Source of the DNA: a virus
Direction: 5' to 3' (one strand)
IMG/VR virus record: IMGVR_UViG_3300017967_000057
Span: 1 to 42,766 of that record
DNA length: 42,766 bases
Made by a program: the position numbers and the translations under genes. Numbering within the stretch: the first letter of the stretch is position 1; each line of letters opens with the position of its first letter. Below are positions 26,761 to 34,597 of the stretch, in pieces. The notes beneath the pieces are model-generated. The model made no database searches, was not told the origin of the DNA, and saw nothing but the letters and a program-made list of their open reading frames with translations.

Positions 26761-28623
26761 TTACAAACTCTCTTGTTGCATAACAACTGTTACGTCGTCA
26801 CTAATAATAGATAAAATACTTCCTCTTCCAACGAATATATCATTCTTAACTGGGGTTGCAATAATCGACATAATTCCACCAGATCCGACGCTTGTGGGAC
26901 GAAATGCGTTCAAGTATATAGTACCTTCTGTATAATCAACAGTTCCTATACCTTCAGCAACATTTGTTGTACCACTCACAACATTAACAATTCCATTTTT
27001 ATCTACTAGCGCACAATTAATTATTCCATTGTATGTAAACGAAGTGCTAGTAATAGATCCGATCTCGATAGAATTTTCAAAACCAATTTCATAATTAGAA
27101 TCAACATTAATTGTTGGAGCCACTTCTTTTCGCATCTGAATTGTTGTAAGATTGCCAACTATTCCATTGTCATAATCATCAATCAACGTAACAAAGGGAG
27201 AATATCTAAATGGCTCATCAAACTTTTCCAGATTGTTGTCACCGAAGTCAAGAATTGTTTTTCTGATTCCATCTCTTAATGTATATTCTGTAAGTCCAGT
27301 TAATCGAGAGTTCCACGTCACATTAGAAACAACGCGAAGATATGTATATTCAGGATCAACAATTATAGGAGTAATACCAAAAACACTTCTAGGCTTCAGG
27401 ATGTCATTAACGATTCGATTCTTTTCTGTCGTACTGAGAAAGTATCCTTCAGTTGGCTTGATCGCAACATACACATTTCCATAGATAGGCACGCTTGCTT
27501 CTTCGCCTCCCCAGACGGACACTGTTTCCACCTGTGGATATTCTGTTCGAATAGCAGTAACATAATCCTGCTTTGTGACTGCTCGGTTCTGTGACTCATA
27601 ATTCAAGGGAGCAAGAAATCGAATAGACTCAATAGATTCGCGATCCGCTCCACCACCAGCGTTAATCACGGTAGATACTGTTGGTGTATATGTTGTTGTC
27701 GATCCACCCGTTCCGTAGAATGGCGAGCGAATGGGATCAGACCTGAAGATTGTCGCACCATTACCAGCTTCTGGCTCAGGAACAACATAAGTGATGTCTA
27801 TAATAGACCCGTCAGCCGGCTTCTTTCCTACAATTCCATCTCCGAAGTATATTTCAAATCGCTGATCTGATCCCTCACTAATAAAGAATACAGTAGAATT
27901 TTCATCCAGATTTGCGTAATTTTCATTTTTTGTAAAAACTTCTGTGGCAGAAGATGTTACAGAATCGGTAACCAAAACACTAATGGTATCTGTGTCTACT
28001 CCTGTATTTGGAATAATAAATTGTTGATCTATCTGTGAGTTGAAAATGTATTGAGAAGTGGAAAACACACCTTGTGTAATTTTCACATCCGAAGCAACAT
28101 AAGGTACAACACCATCAGAAATATTATCACTGACCCAGTATCCTCCATCTGAATTTGCGACCGGACGAGCTACAACAGATTCCGTTGTAACAAAAGCGTA
28201 TGTTTTATCGGAAAGCTCTGTAGTAAACACAGATCCTTTCGGAAGTGTGACTTCTGTTCCGAGTCTTGATTCTGGTGTGGCCTGTCCATTAGACAACGCG
28301 CCTAAATCATTTGGATTAAACACCAAATCAACATAAGCTGTTGCTCCCGTTACCGAGCGTGGAGTGTATCCAATTCCCTTAGCGAGAGATACCAATGCTT
28401 CTCTTGTGGAAGCGGTATCCAAAAACGACTCATTGGCAATCATGTTTAGATAAAATGCTTGATAGTGTGTATTGTATGCAAGGATGTCCAAAAGAACAGA
28501 AAGACCAGAAGACTCAAAATCATAGTCAGAAAATTCTGCCTGATTGTTTAGAAATCTTTTTAGACTGTCTTTGATTCGATCGAAATCAAGTTCTGTAACA
28601 TTTAGTCTTTCTGTATTGGCCAT
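26761..28623 (-). CDS. gp6: Baseplate wedge protein gp6
   Basis: This wedge backbone protein forms the inner baseplate ring and controls sheath contraction. It is 620 residues (T4 gp6 is 660). The N-terminal FDRIKDSLKRFLNNQAEFSD and the conserved SVLLDILAYNTHYQAFYLNM at about 42-61, ANESFLDTA and GYTPRS are diagnostic of the gp6/J-like wedge family. The RFLAPLNYESQNRAVTKQDY motif near residue 340 is the typical J-family central segment. The start overlaps the gp25 stop in TAATG, and gp25 and gp6 are structural partners. Confidence 0.94.
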   Translation of the reverse strand: MANTERLNVTELDFDRIKDSLKRFLNNQAEFSDYDFESSGLSVLLDILAYNTHYQAFYLNMIANESFLDTASTREALVSLAKGIGYTPRSVTGATAYVDLVFNPNDLGALSNGQATPESRLGTEVTLPKGSVFTTELSDKTYAFVTTESVVARPVANSDGGYWVSDNISDGVVPYVASDVKITQGVFSTSQYIFNSQIDQQFIIPNTGVDTDTISVLVTDSVTSSATEVFTKNENYANLDENSTVFFISEGSDQRFEIYFGDGIVGKKPADGSIIDITYVVPEPEAGNGATIFRSDPIRSPFYGTGGSTTTYTPTVSTVINAGGGADRESIESIRFLAPLNYESQNRAVTKQDYVTAIRTEYPQVETVSVWGGEEASVPIYGNVYVAIKPTEGYFLSTTEKNRIVNDILKPRSVFGITPIIVDPEYTYLRVVSNVTWNSRLTGLTEYTLRDGIRKTILDFGDNNLEKFDEPFRYSPFVTLIDDYDNGIVGNLTTIQMRKEVAPTINVDSNYEIGFENSIEIGSITSTSFTYNGIINCALVDKNGIVNVVSGTTNVAEGIGTVDYTEGTIYLNAFRPTSVGSGGIMSIIATPVKNDIFVGRGSILSIISDDVTVVMQQESL

Positions 28624-29027
28624 TATCTTAATCTCTCTAATAACAACTCTGTGGATTGCGGAGTTGCGTTATTTGCAATATAATATGTAATCGTTACTCC
28701 ATATGCGTTCATATCAGGTTTCGATTCAACTATAATTGAAACCACTCTTACTCTTGGTTCATAGTTGTTGATAACATTCAAAATTTCTTGGCGTAAAGAG
28801 AGTTCCGTCTGAGGACCAAAATTTTCAAACAACATGGATTTAAGTTTGCTTCCTATCTCTGGATGAAATGGTCGCTCATAATGTTGCGTTAGAAGTATAT
28901 TTCGTAAGGCTCTACGAATCGCCGCTTCGTCCTTGAGTGTAATCAGGTTCTTGGAGTTTGGATGAACATTGAAGTTCAAATCCAAATCCCGAAAAACTGA
29001 ATTCTTTAGAGGTGTGTTGCGTGCCAA
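28623..29027 (-). CDS. gp25: Baseplate wedge protein gp25 (TTG start)
   Basis: This sheath-platform protein of the wedge is 134 residues (T4 gp25 is 132). It carries the family pattern: DLDLNF near residue 14, IRRALRNILLTQHYERPFHPEIG at about 37-59, the MLFENFGP segment, and the conserved NYEPRV near 92. The start is TTG at 29027, with AGGAG 7 bases upstream and a late promoter CATAAATA 25 bases upstream. No in-frame ATG lies in the right place. It is translationally coupled to gp6 by a TAATG overlap. Confidence 0.95.
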   Translation of the reverse strand: MARNTPLKNSVFRDLDLNFNVHPNSKNLITLKDEAAIRRALRNILLTQHYERPFHPEIGSKLKSMLFENFGPQTELSLRQEILNVINNYEPRVRVVSIIVESKPDMNAYGVTITYYIANNATPQSTELLLERLR

Positions 29028-29034
29028 GAAATCT

Positions 29035-29039
29035 ACTCC
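29035..29039 (-). promoter_or_regulatory. Ribosome binding site for gp25 TTG start
   Basis: AGGAG, 7 bases before the TTG start codon at 29027, is the strongest ribosome site in the short spacer after gp5 and fixes this start. Confidence 0.65.
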
Positions 29040-29051
29040 TGATGTTTGATC

Positions 29052-29059
29052 TATTTATG
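29052..29059 (-). promoter_or_regulatory. T4-type late promoter upstream of gp25
   Basis: Minus-strand CATAAATA in the 38-base spacer between gp5 and gp25. If it spans -13 to -6, transcription starts near 29046, 18 bases before the TTG. A second, weaker CATAAATC lies ten bases upstream and overlaps the gp5 stop codon. Confidence 0.78.
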
Positions 29060-29065
29060 CCTGAT

Positions 29066-30634
29066 TTATGCTACTGGAATACCAGACCAGTACGGTGAAG
29101 TTGAATCGTGAGGCCCGTGCTTGTGTGTTGCTAATGTTCTTTTGCTGGCCTGGATGCTATTGTATGCTATAACATCACCTACCGACGAAGAAATTTGTCC
29201 AAGAGCAGTTATCGTTCCTGTCGTACTCATAGATGCTCCAGTATGAACTATATTTCCGCCACTAACAGTTAACTGAAATCCATTTACGGCGACTGTTCCC
29301 CCAGAGAAAGTCGTGGCACCAACAGTTGTAAATGCTGTAGCACCAGTACCAGAGAAAGTATATCCACCCGTTGTGTTGAGCGCGTGAAGACCAGTGGTAT
29401 TACTAATATAAGCACCATTGTAGTTGTCGGTTGCGAGCCCCGTAACATTCTGCGTCTTCGCAAGATTGAACGTCTGTGTCTCTAGCCCGTTAATCGTGGT
29501 TGTCCGCGCTCCATCCACGGTTTCCCAAGCTACACCAGCAGTATAGTTGGAGCGCACACCACCAACGGAATCAATGCGGGTTCCTCGTGTCTGCTCATAG
29601 CGAACCCCATCGACCTGATCCATTTCATCCCCTCGAACAGTTCGCGCGAAGGAGATTGGAGTGATTCCTGTTCCATAGATTTGAGACACGTTTCCGCGTG
29701 TGGTAAAGATATGATCCCCTTCCACCTGAACCTTATACGATCCACCCTCATTACCCTTTCCGATACCAGCACGAAGAGGATCAATCGAACGCCCAACCAT
29801 CAAGGTATGATCAGCATGATAGTCATTTACCACATCATCAGCCACGCGCTCTGTCTTCTTTCCCTTGACGAGAAGATTGTAATCACCATCTACCTGATGC
29901 GTGAAGTTACCCTTGGTGTAGAAGTTACAGTCACCCTCAATGGTAACGATCGCTGATCCCTGAATGTTGACATTCTCGTTACCCACAATGACTGTGAAGT
30001 CGTCTCGAACGATCTTTGTTACTCGCGATCCATCGGGACCAATCTCGTAATATGTTCCCATGCGGTGCGCTTCTTTGATGCGCTCCGCTCCCGGTGTATC
30101 GTCTGCTTCAAATAGATGCCCAGACTCCGTGTTGCGAACGTGATTGTATGGATACCGAGCATTGAATGGATTTTCTGTTTGAGTGACGGTTGGATTCTTA
30201 CCACCAGTCCATGTGTCATCTTCATGCGACGGGAATCCTGATTTTTCAAAGGTAGCCACAGATATATCGAATGTCGTGCGCTGATCGTGAACCTCTGTTA
30301 GTGTATCTGCTTTCTGTCCGCGAGCTTGTCGAGGAACGGTGGATTCCAGAACACTCGGCCATCCTTGAGCAGCACGAGACTGAGGGTAATCTTCATGTAC
30401 CGCTTCTCCGGTGCCATTCATATTTGACTTAATGCGACGCGGAGCATAGTTGACATAGTTGTTCGCATTGCGCTGTCGGTCGTCGATGAATCCTTCAGTC
30501 GTACCAGTACGAGCAACCGGACCAACGAAATCTTTCGGCTGTCCGTCATCATCCAAGAACAAAGCAGGAAGACGCGAATGAGGCAGCATCTTCCTCTTGG
30601 AAATCCAAATCATTTTAGTTAGAATATCACTCAT
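29066..30634 (-). CDS. gp5: Central spike beta-helix part of gp5
   Basis: This 522-residue protein matches the C-terminal part of the T4 gp5 cell-puncturing spike. Residues 159-209 (YPYNHVRNTESGHLFEADDT, then GTYYEIGPDGSRVTKIV) align with T4 gp5 just before its triple-stranded beta-helix. Residues about 210-480 are short V/T/G repeats (for example IVTIEGD, NFYTKGN) as expected for the helix. The C terminus holds HKHGPH at 504-509, like metal-binding HxH tips of other phage spikes. Residues 1-150 are not recognised. No lysozyme domain is present. The OB domain is encoded separately two genes upstream. The start overlaps the preceding gene in TAATG. Confidence 0.88.
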   Translation of the reverse strand: MSDILTKMIWISKRKMLPHSRLPALFLDDDGQPKDFVGPVARTGTTEGFIDDRQRNANNYVNYAPRRIKSNMNGTGEAVHEDYPQSRAAQGWPSVLESTVPRQARGQKADTLTEVHDQRTTFDISVATFEKSGFPSHEDDTWTGGKNPTVTQTENPFNARYPYNHVRNTESGHLFEADDTPGAERIKEAHRMGTYYEIGPDGSRVTKIVRDDFTVIVGNENVNIQGSAIVTIEGDCNFYTKGNFTHQVDGDYNLLVKGKKTERVADDVVNDYHADHTLMVGRSIDPLRAGIGKGNEGGSYKVQVEGDHIFTTRGNVSQIYGTGITPISFARTVRGDEMDQVDGVRYEQTRGTRIDSVGGVRSNYTAGVAWETVDGARTTTINGLETQTFNLAKTQNVTGLATDNYNGAYISNTTGLHALNTTGGYTFSGTGATAFTTVGATTFSGGTVAVNGFQLTVSGGNIVHTGASMSTTGTITALGQISSSVGDVIAYNSIQASKRTLATHKHGPHDSTSPYWSGIPVA

Positions 30635-32061
30635 TACTGCCCCGTAATAATCACACGACCATTTTCAACCTGGTCAAGTCCAGTTTCAGTAAACAGCCTA
30701 TTAAGCTCTGCGAATGGATCGTCGCTCTGAAGAGCTGCCTTCTCCGCTTCAAGATCGGTCTTTTCATCCTTGAACGCCTTGAGCCGTGCCCTAGCAGTCT
30801 CTTTGGCTTGCCCAGATGTTTCATCTCCTTGATTGTATACTTGCTGTTGATCAGCAATCAACTCATTCAACACTTCGAGTCGCGCATCAACCTCCACGAT
30901 TCGTTGTTCATTCTCGGCATTTGTTGTTACCGAGTTCTTATCAACGGGTGCTGGAGCGGGTTCTGTGTTTTCTTCAACGAACACAAACTTGGGTGGGAGC
31001 CATCGAATGTCCCCGTGCTTTGGCTTGAGGATTTTGCGTACCTCTTCAAGTGGTTCACATGGAACAGAAGAAACACCACCGCCAGTGATGTCAACCTTCT
31101 CTACTGATATGCCTGTTGTTGGATCGTCGAATGTCCCAATCCACACATTGTATGCGTATTCATTTGGATTTCTGGGATCAAGGAATATGTGTGGGTATTG
31201 TTGAGCAGAGCCATTTGTCTGATACATTTCCTGAAGCATTTGAAGCGTAGTGGTTTGCGCTTGTGTCAATCTTCCTGGTAATTCCCTTGTTGTAGATGAT
31301 GAGGGAAGATTCTGATTCAGTCGAGCCTGAGCAATGATCCTCTCCTCATCATTAGTGAGCGTTGACGTGCTAGATCCAGCAACAAAAGACATCAACGCTG
31401 CTTCTTCCTCTGGTGTTGCTTCCTGATATAGAGTGCCAGCATTTTCCTGTGTCGCTGAAGCTCCCGCTGCTGGATTAGTTGGTGATGGGGTGCTGGCTTG
31501 AATTTTAGCCTCTTCTGTTCTACCACCAGCCTCCGACCCGGCAGCATCACCATAGAGACAATCAATCGCTTTTTTGAAGCCTGGGAAGTTAACAGCAAGC
31601 TGATTCTTGACAGTATCATCAAGCTGTGTTACATCTCCCCTGAAATCGGTATATCCCTGCTCGATTGCTTCTGTTGTTCGTGTTATGGTGTTTGCTGTTT
31701 CATACCAAGCATCCCACGCCGCGGCCGCGATCCTCGATTTCTCTTCTCTGATCTCTTTAGCTACACGCTCGACTGTTTGTGAAACCTTTTGACTAGCAGT
31801 TGCCAAAAGAGATTTGGATTCATTCTCTGCGGCTTCTGGATCGGGAATCTCGGTGAGTCTAGCCTTCAATGAAAGCGCAGGATCAATCAAAGCACCAGCG
31901 GCTTCGATAATATCCAAGACTTCCTGAAGTTGAGGGAAGTCGGAAAGGATAAGTTCAGCAATATTAGGGCAAACTGGTTCTGTAGAATTAGCAGCTTTCG
32001 CCTGTCCGTCCGTAATAGCAGGCTGCTTCACTTCACTAGCGTTTTCTGGATGTTGACTCAT
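30634..32061 (-). CDS. Unrecognised coiled-coil protein between the two gp5 parts
   Basis: This 475-residue protein belongs to no family I recognise. It is Ala/Glu/Thr rich. Residues about 35-165 are predicted helical (for example SQTVERVAKEIREEKSRIAA), 170-215 form a Pro/Ala/Ser linker, about 290-360 is a compact mixed region (YPHIFLDPRNPNEYAYNVWI), and 380-445 is a coiled coil. It sits exactly where T4 gp5 has its lysozyme domain, between the OB and beta-helix pieces. I see no lysozyme or peptidase motif. It overlaps the OB gene by ATGA and the beta-helix gene by TAATG, so it is probably part of the hub or spike complex (inference). Confidence 0.65.
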   Translation of the reverse strand: MSQHPENASEVKQPAITDGQAKAANSTEPVCPNIAELILSDFPQLQEVLDIIEAAGALIDPALSLKARLTEIPDPEAAENESKSLLATASQKVSQTVERVAKEIREEKSRIAAAAWDAWYETANTITRTTEAIEQGYTDFRGDVTQLDDTVKNQLAVNFPGFKKAIDCLYGDAAGSEAGGRTEEAKIQASTPSPTNPAAGASATQENAGTLYQEATPEEEAALMSFVAGSSTSTLTNDEERIIAQARLNQNLPSSSTTRELPGRLTQAQTTTLQMLQEMYQTNGSAQQYPHIFLDPRNPNEYAYNVWIGTFDDPTTGISVEKVDITGGGVSSVPCEPLEEVRKILKPKHGDIRWLPPKFVFVEENTEPAPAPVDKNSVTTNAENEQRIVEVDARLEVLNELIADQQQVYNQGDETSGQAKETARARLKAFKDEKTDLEAEKAALQSDDPFAELNRLFTETGLDQVENGRVIITGQ

Positions 32062-32360
32062 GGCCGATACGCTCCTGTGTCAATAGTTCCAAATATCACT
32101 CGATCCTGCGCGTCTTCTCCATCACGGAAAAATCCAATCACCCACGTTCCCTCTTTGGGTGCATGAACCTGTCCTCTATCGCTATTCAAGGGTAGAACTG
32201 GATATGCCCATGGCAAGTGTTCTGTTGGGACTTCATCACGATTCTCGGAGTCAAATCCGAAAGCACGGACTCGACATCGACCGAGCCCGAGCGGGTCCAT
32301 GCGATCTTCTATGACCCCCTCGAACCAGATAAATCCATTTAGCCCCATTCCCTTTTTCAT
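32058..32360 (-). CDS. gp5: Stand-alone gp5 N-terminal OB-fold domain
   Basis: This 100-residue protein matches only the N-terminal OB domain of T4 gp5, which binds the gp27 ring. Diagnostic segments are WFEGVIEDRMDPLGLGRCRV at about 12-31, VPTEHLPWAYPVLPL at about 44-58, and the EGTWVIGFFRDG...DRVIFGTI C-terminal strands. T4 gp5 continues into a lysozyme domain here; this protein stops with TGA instead, in an ATGA overlap with the next gene. The ATG at 32360 follows the kinase-like gene's TAG by one base. The separate gene is not a sequencing frameshift artefact in any obvious way, because the downstream protein is a different one. Confidence 0.88.
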   Translation of the reverse strand: MKKGMGLNGFIWFEGVIEDRMDPLGLGRCRVRAFGFDSENRDEVPTEHLPWAYPVLPLNSDRGQVHAPKEGTWVIGFFRDGEDAQDRVIFGTIDTGAYRP

Positions 32361-32361
32361 A

Positions 32362-33252
32362 CTATCGTCCCTTGATGTCCTTGATCACTTCTTTTGGAGC
32401 ATTTGCCATTACCCACTTATGGATCTGACTATCAACATATGTGTTCTTCTCGAATTTTCTACCCTCGCGCTTTACGTCGATGCTCGTAAAACTCTTGACG
32501 AGCTTGACAGGCTCTCCTTTATTCTTTCCCCACTTCGGCACTCGCTCTGAATTGTCGAAGAACACCGTCTCTTCATTGTTGTTCAATATAACAGTGATGC
32601 GCCCGTTAAGCCCTCGCGGAACATTGCCTCTGACAATATCCATCATCGTAGTAGCAGCTCCCGTATGTGTCTGTTTAAGAATGTATTCAGGAACTCTCCG
32701 AGGTCGTGTTTTATTGCGATCAATCGCAACGGTAAAGTTTGTGAGAATCCAGACGAGATGAATATTTTCTGGTTTGTATCCAAGAGATAGTAGCATTGGA
32801 ATGTTTCTGGAAACCTGATTGAGATTTTTCATGGTGATGTCAAATACGATATTCGGAAGGCGATCTGCGTTCTTTGCCCCGGCAAGAAGCAGATCCAACG
32901 TCTTCTCCTTCCATCCAAGCTGATCGACCATATCGTGAAGGCGGAACACATCCTCTTCGTTCTTTAGGTTCAGTTCCGAAGCGCGAACACCAAACTTAGC
33001 CTTGGTGTCGATACCCTTTTGCTTATATCTGTCATCCGTTTCCGCAGCAATCGCATCTAGCTTCATTAGAGCCTTTTTCCACTCGTCTACGTCACGCACC
33101 TTGAACTTCTCAGGTTGCATGAAGTTCTCCAGAGCGAATCCCTTACCAGAAGCAGCACCACCAGCAAGAAACACCACCTGACCATAATTCTGCCCCTGCT
33201 GAAACATAATAACTTTCTCATCTAACTGTTGGTGTTCGTCGAAACGTAACAT
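32362..33252 (-). CDS. P-loop kinase-like protein inside the baseplate hub operon
   Basis: This 296-residue protein has a Walker A motif GGAASGKG at residues 31-38 after a hydrophobic strand (VVFLA). Downstream are a FDITMKN segment and an NKTRPRRVPEYIL stretch, a layout like zeta-toxin/nucleoside-kinase type P-loop proteins. Its substrate cannot be told from sequence. I set the start at the ATG at 33252 because AAGGAG stands 6 bases before it; a longer frame start at 33315 would overlap gp27 by 53 bases without a site. It lies between gp27 and gp5, an unexpected place for an enzyme. Confidence 0.75.
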   Translation of the reverse strand: MLRFDEHQQLDEKVIMFQQGQNYGQVVFLAGGAASGKGFALENFMQPEKFKVRDVDEWKKALMKLDAIAAETDDRYKQKGIDTKAKFGVRASELNLKNEEDVFRLHDMVDQLGWKEKTLDLLLAGAKNADRLPNIVFDITMKNLNQVSRNIPMLLSLGYKPENIHLVWILTNFTVAIDRNKTRPRRVPEYILKQTHTGAATTMMDIVRGNVPRGLNGRITVILNNNEETVFFDNSERVPKWGKNKGEPVKLVKSFTSIDVKREGRKFEKNTYVDSQIHKWVMANAPKEVIKDIKGR

Positions 33253-33258
33253 GATAGT

Positions 33259-33264
33259 CTCCTT
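33259..33264 (-). promoter_or_regulatory. Ribosome binding site deciding the kinase-like gene start
   Basis: AAGGAG overlaps the gp27 TAA stop and is 6 bases before the ATG at 33252. It argues against the longer reading from 33315. Confidence 0.7.
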
Positions 33265-34597
33265 AGGTCGGAATTGTTGTTTTATCAAAAATTGTTTTTG
33301 TTGGTAATTTTTCAAACATAGAATCTTTTATAACCCTCATGTGCGTAGTAAATCGTACAGATCCAGCAGGATTGCGCGTAATCTCTTGTCGAAGAGAGTG
33401 TATTAGGTAACGACCTGATAAATATTTATCATGTTGTCCGCGATACTCATCATAATTGTTGAGGCCGCGAGACGGAATGTCAAGATGGATAACCTCTCCA
33501 ATCGTTCTTTCTGAATCCCCAGGCACAGAAATTCTCATGGACATATTATCAAACTGTGCTAATTTTGACATTCTCGCCAGTTTAGTTTCATATGTTCTTG
33601 ATGCAGAAATGTCGTCTATCTTTGAATATGCGTAACTTTGTTTTGGTACGATAACAAAACAAGAATCACTCAGAACTCCAAATCGTTCATCATTGTGAAT
33701 TTTGTAGTCGTTGAGATTGACTTGATTGAGTTTATCATCGTAGTAGTTTAGAGATTTCTTTTGAATTGTGCGAAGAATTGGATCATGGATCAATATCGTC
33801 GATGCGTATGTACCATCCTCAAGCATAACAAGATGATTTTTGGTTTGCGGAATATATACACTCATATTCGTAAAGCCTTGTTGAACATCATCCAAAATTT
33901 CTTGTGAATTTGCAATACTAACAGAATAGTTTGCAACAACATTCGTATTCTTTTTGTCGATTAGTGCCTCAATAGGAACAAAAAAGTATCCAGTTCGATT
34001 TTCAAAAAATTGAAAAGTTGCAGCGTCTCGATATAAAGGAGACTTTGCCCACTTAGCAAGCCAATTAATTGCTGCAATCGGAGAGATATTTGGAATCACT
34101 TTCGAATCTGGAACAAGGGTGTCTGCAACGGTAAACGATTTTCCTGATGCGGGAGCAAGATACTGCGTGTGGATGTCTTTTACCATATCACTAATAAATG
34201 TATTGTTGTATGATTTTCTAACCTTGAGTGATTTTGATCTTACAAACTCCGCCGAAACAAACTCCAACACGACAGTTTCAGAACCCTCACCGCCCGTACT
34301 ACCAGTACGGGTCGGAATATCTACAATGTACCCAACTCTTTCTTCATAATCAAATGCACTTGCTGTTTTATAACGAATAACAATACGATCATTCATAAGA
34401 ATTGGAGTTGTTTGTATTAGATTCTGTGTATCCTCAAACACTAATTGACCGAGGATATAAGATTTGGTCATATCCTCAAAGAATGTGATATTTTCCCAAA
34501 TTGTTGAAATATCGAGGGGTATATTATTTTCCGAAGAATATATCCATACTGAAGATACTTGTACGTCACCAGGCTTTTGCATCTTATCTTGAGTCAT
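33263..34597 (-). CDS. gp27: Baseplate hub protein gp27
   Basis: This hub ring protein links the tail tube to the gp5 spike and is structurally related to gpD/VgrG hub proteins. It is 444 residues (T4 gp27 is 391). Supporting features are the N-terminal two-barrel region with ITFFEDMTKSYILGQLVFED at about 37-56, an RSKSLKVRKSYNN segment near 120, the AINWLAKWAKSP stretch at about 176-187, and a C-terminal SGRYLIHSLRQEI strand. It overlaps gp53 by ATGA and lies one gene upstream of its partner, the gp5 OB domain. Confidence 0.87.
   Translation of the reverse strand: MTQDKMQKPGDVQVSSVWIYSSENNIPLDISTIWENITFFEDMTKSYILGQLVFEDTQNLIQTTPILMNDRIVIRYKTASAFDYEERVGYIVDIPTRTGSTGGEGSETVVLEFVSAEFVRSKSLKVRKSYNNTFISDMVKDIHTQYLAPASGKSFTVADTLVPDSKVIPNISPIAAINWLAKWAKSPLYRDAATFQFFENRTGYFFVPIEALIDKKNTNVVANYSVSIANSQEILDDVQQGFTNMSVYIPQTKNHLVMLEDGTYASTILIHDPILRTIQKKSLNYYDDKLNQVNLNDYKIHNDERFGVLSDSCFVIVPKQSYAYSKIDDISASRTYETKLARMSKLAQFDNMSMRISVPGDSERTIGEVIHLDIPSRGLNNYDEYRGQHDKYLSGRYLIHSLRQEITRNPAGSVRFTTHMRVIKDSMFEKLPTKTIFDKTTIPT

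Noticed and set aside
33253-33315. Longer N terminus for the kinase-like protein starting at 33315
   Set aside because: It overlaps gp27 by 53 bases and lacks a ribosome site, while the ATG at 33252 has AAGGAG at ideal spacing.
33423-33430. GATAAATA late-promoter-like octamer inside gp27
   Set aside because: It lies inside coding sequence, far from the next start codon, and is part of a local AT-rich palindrome.
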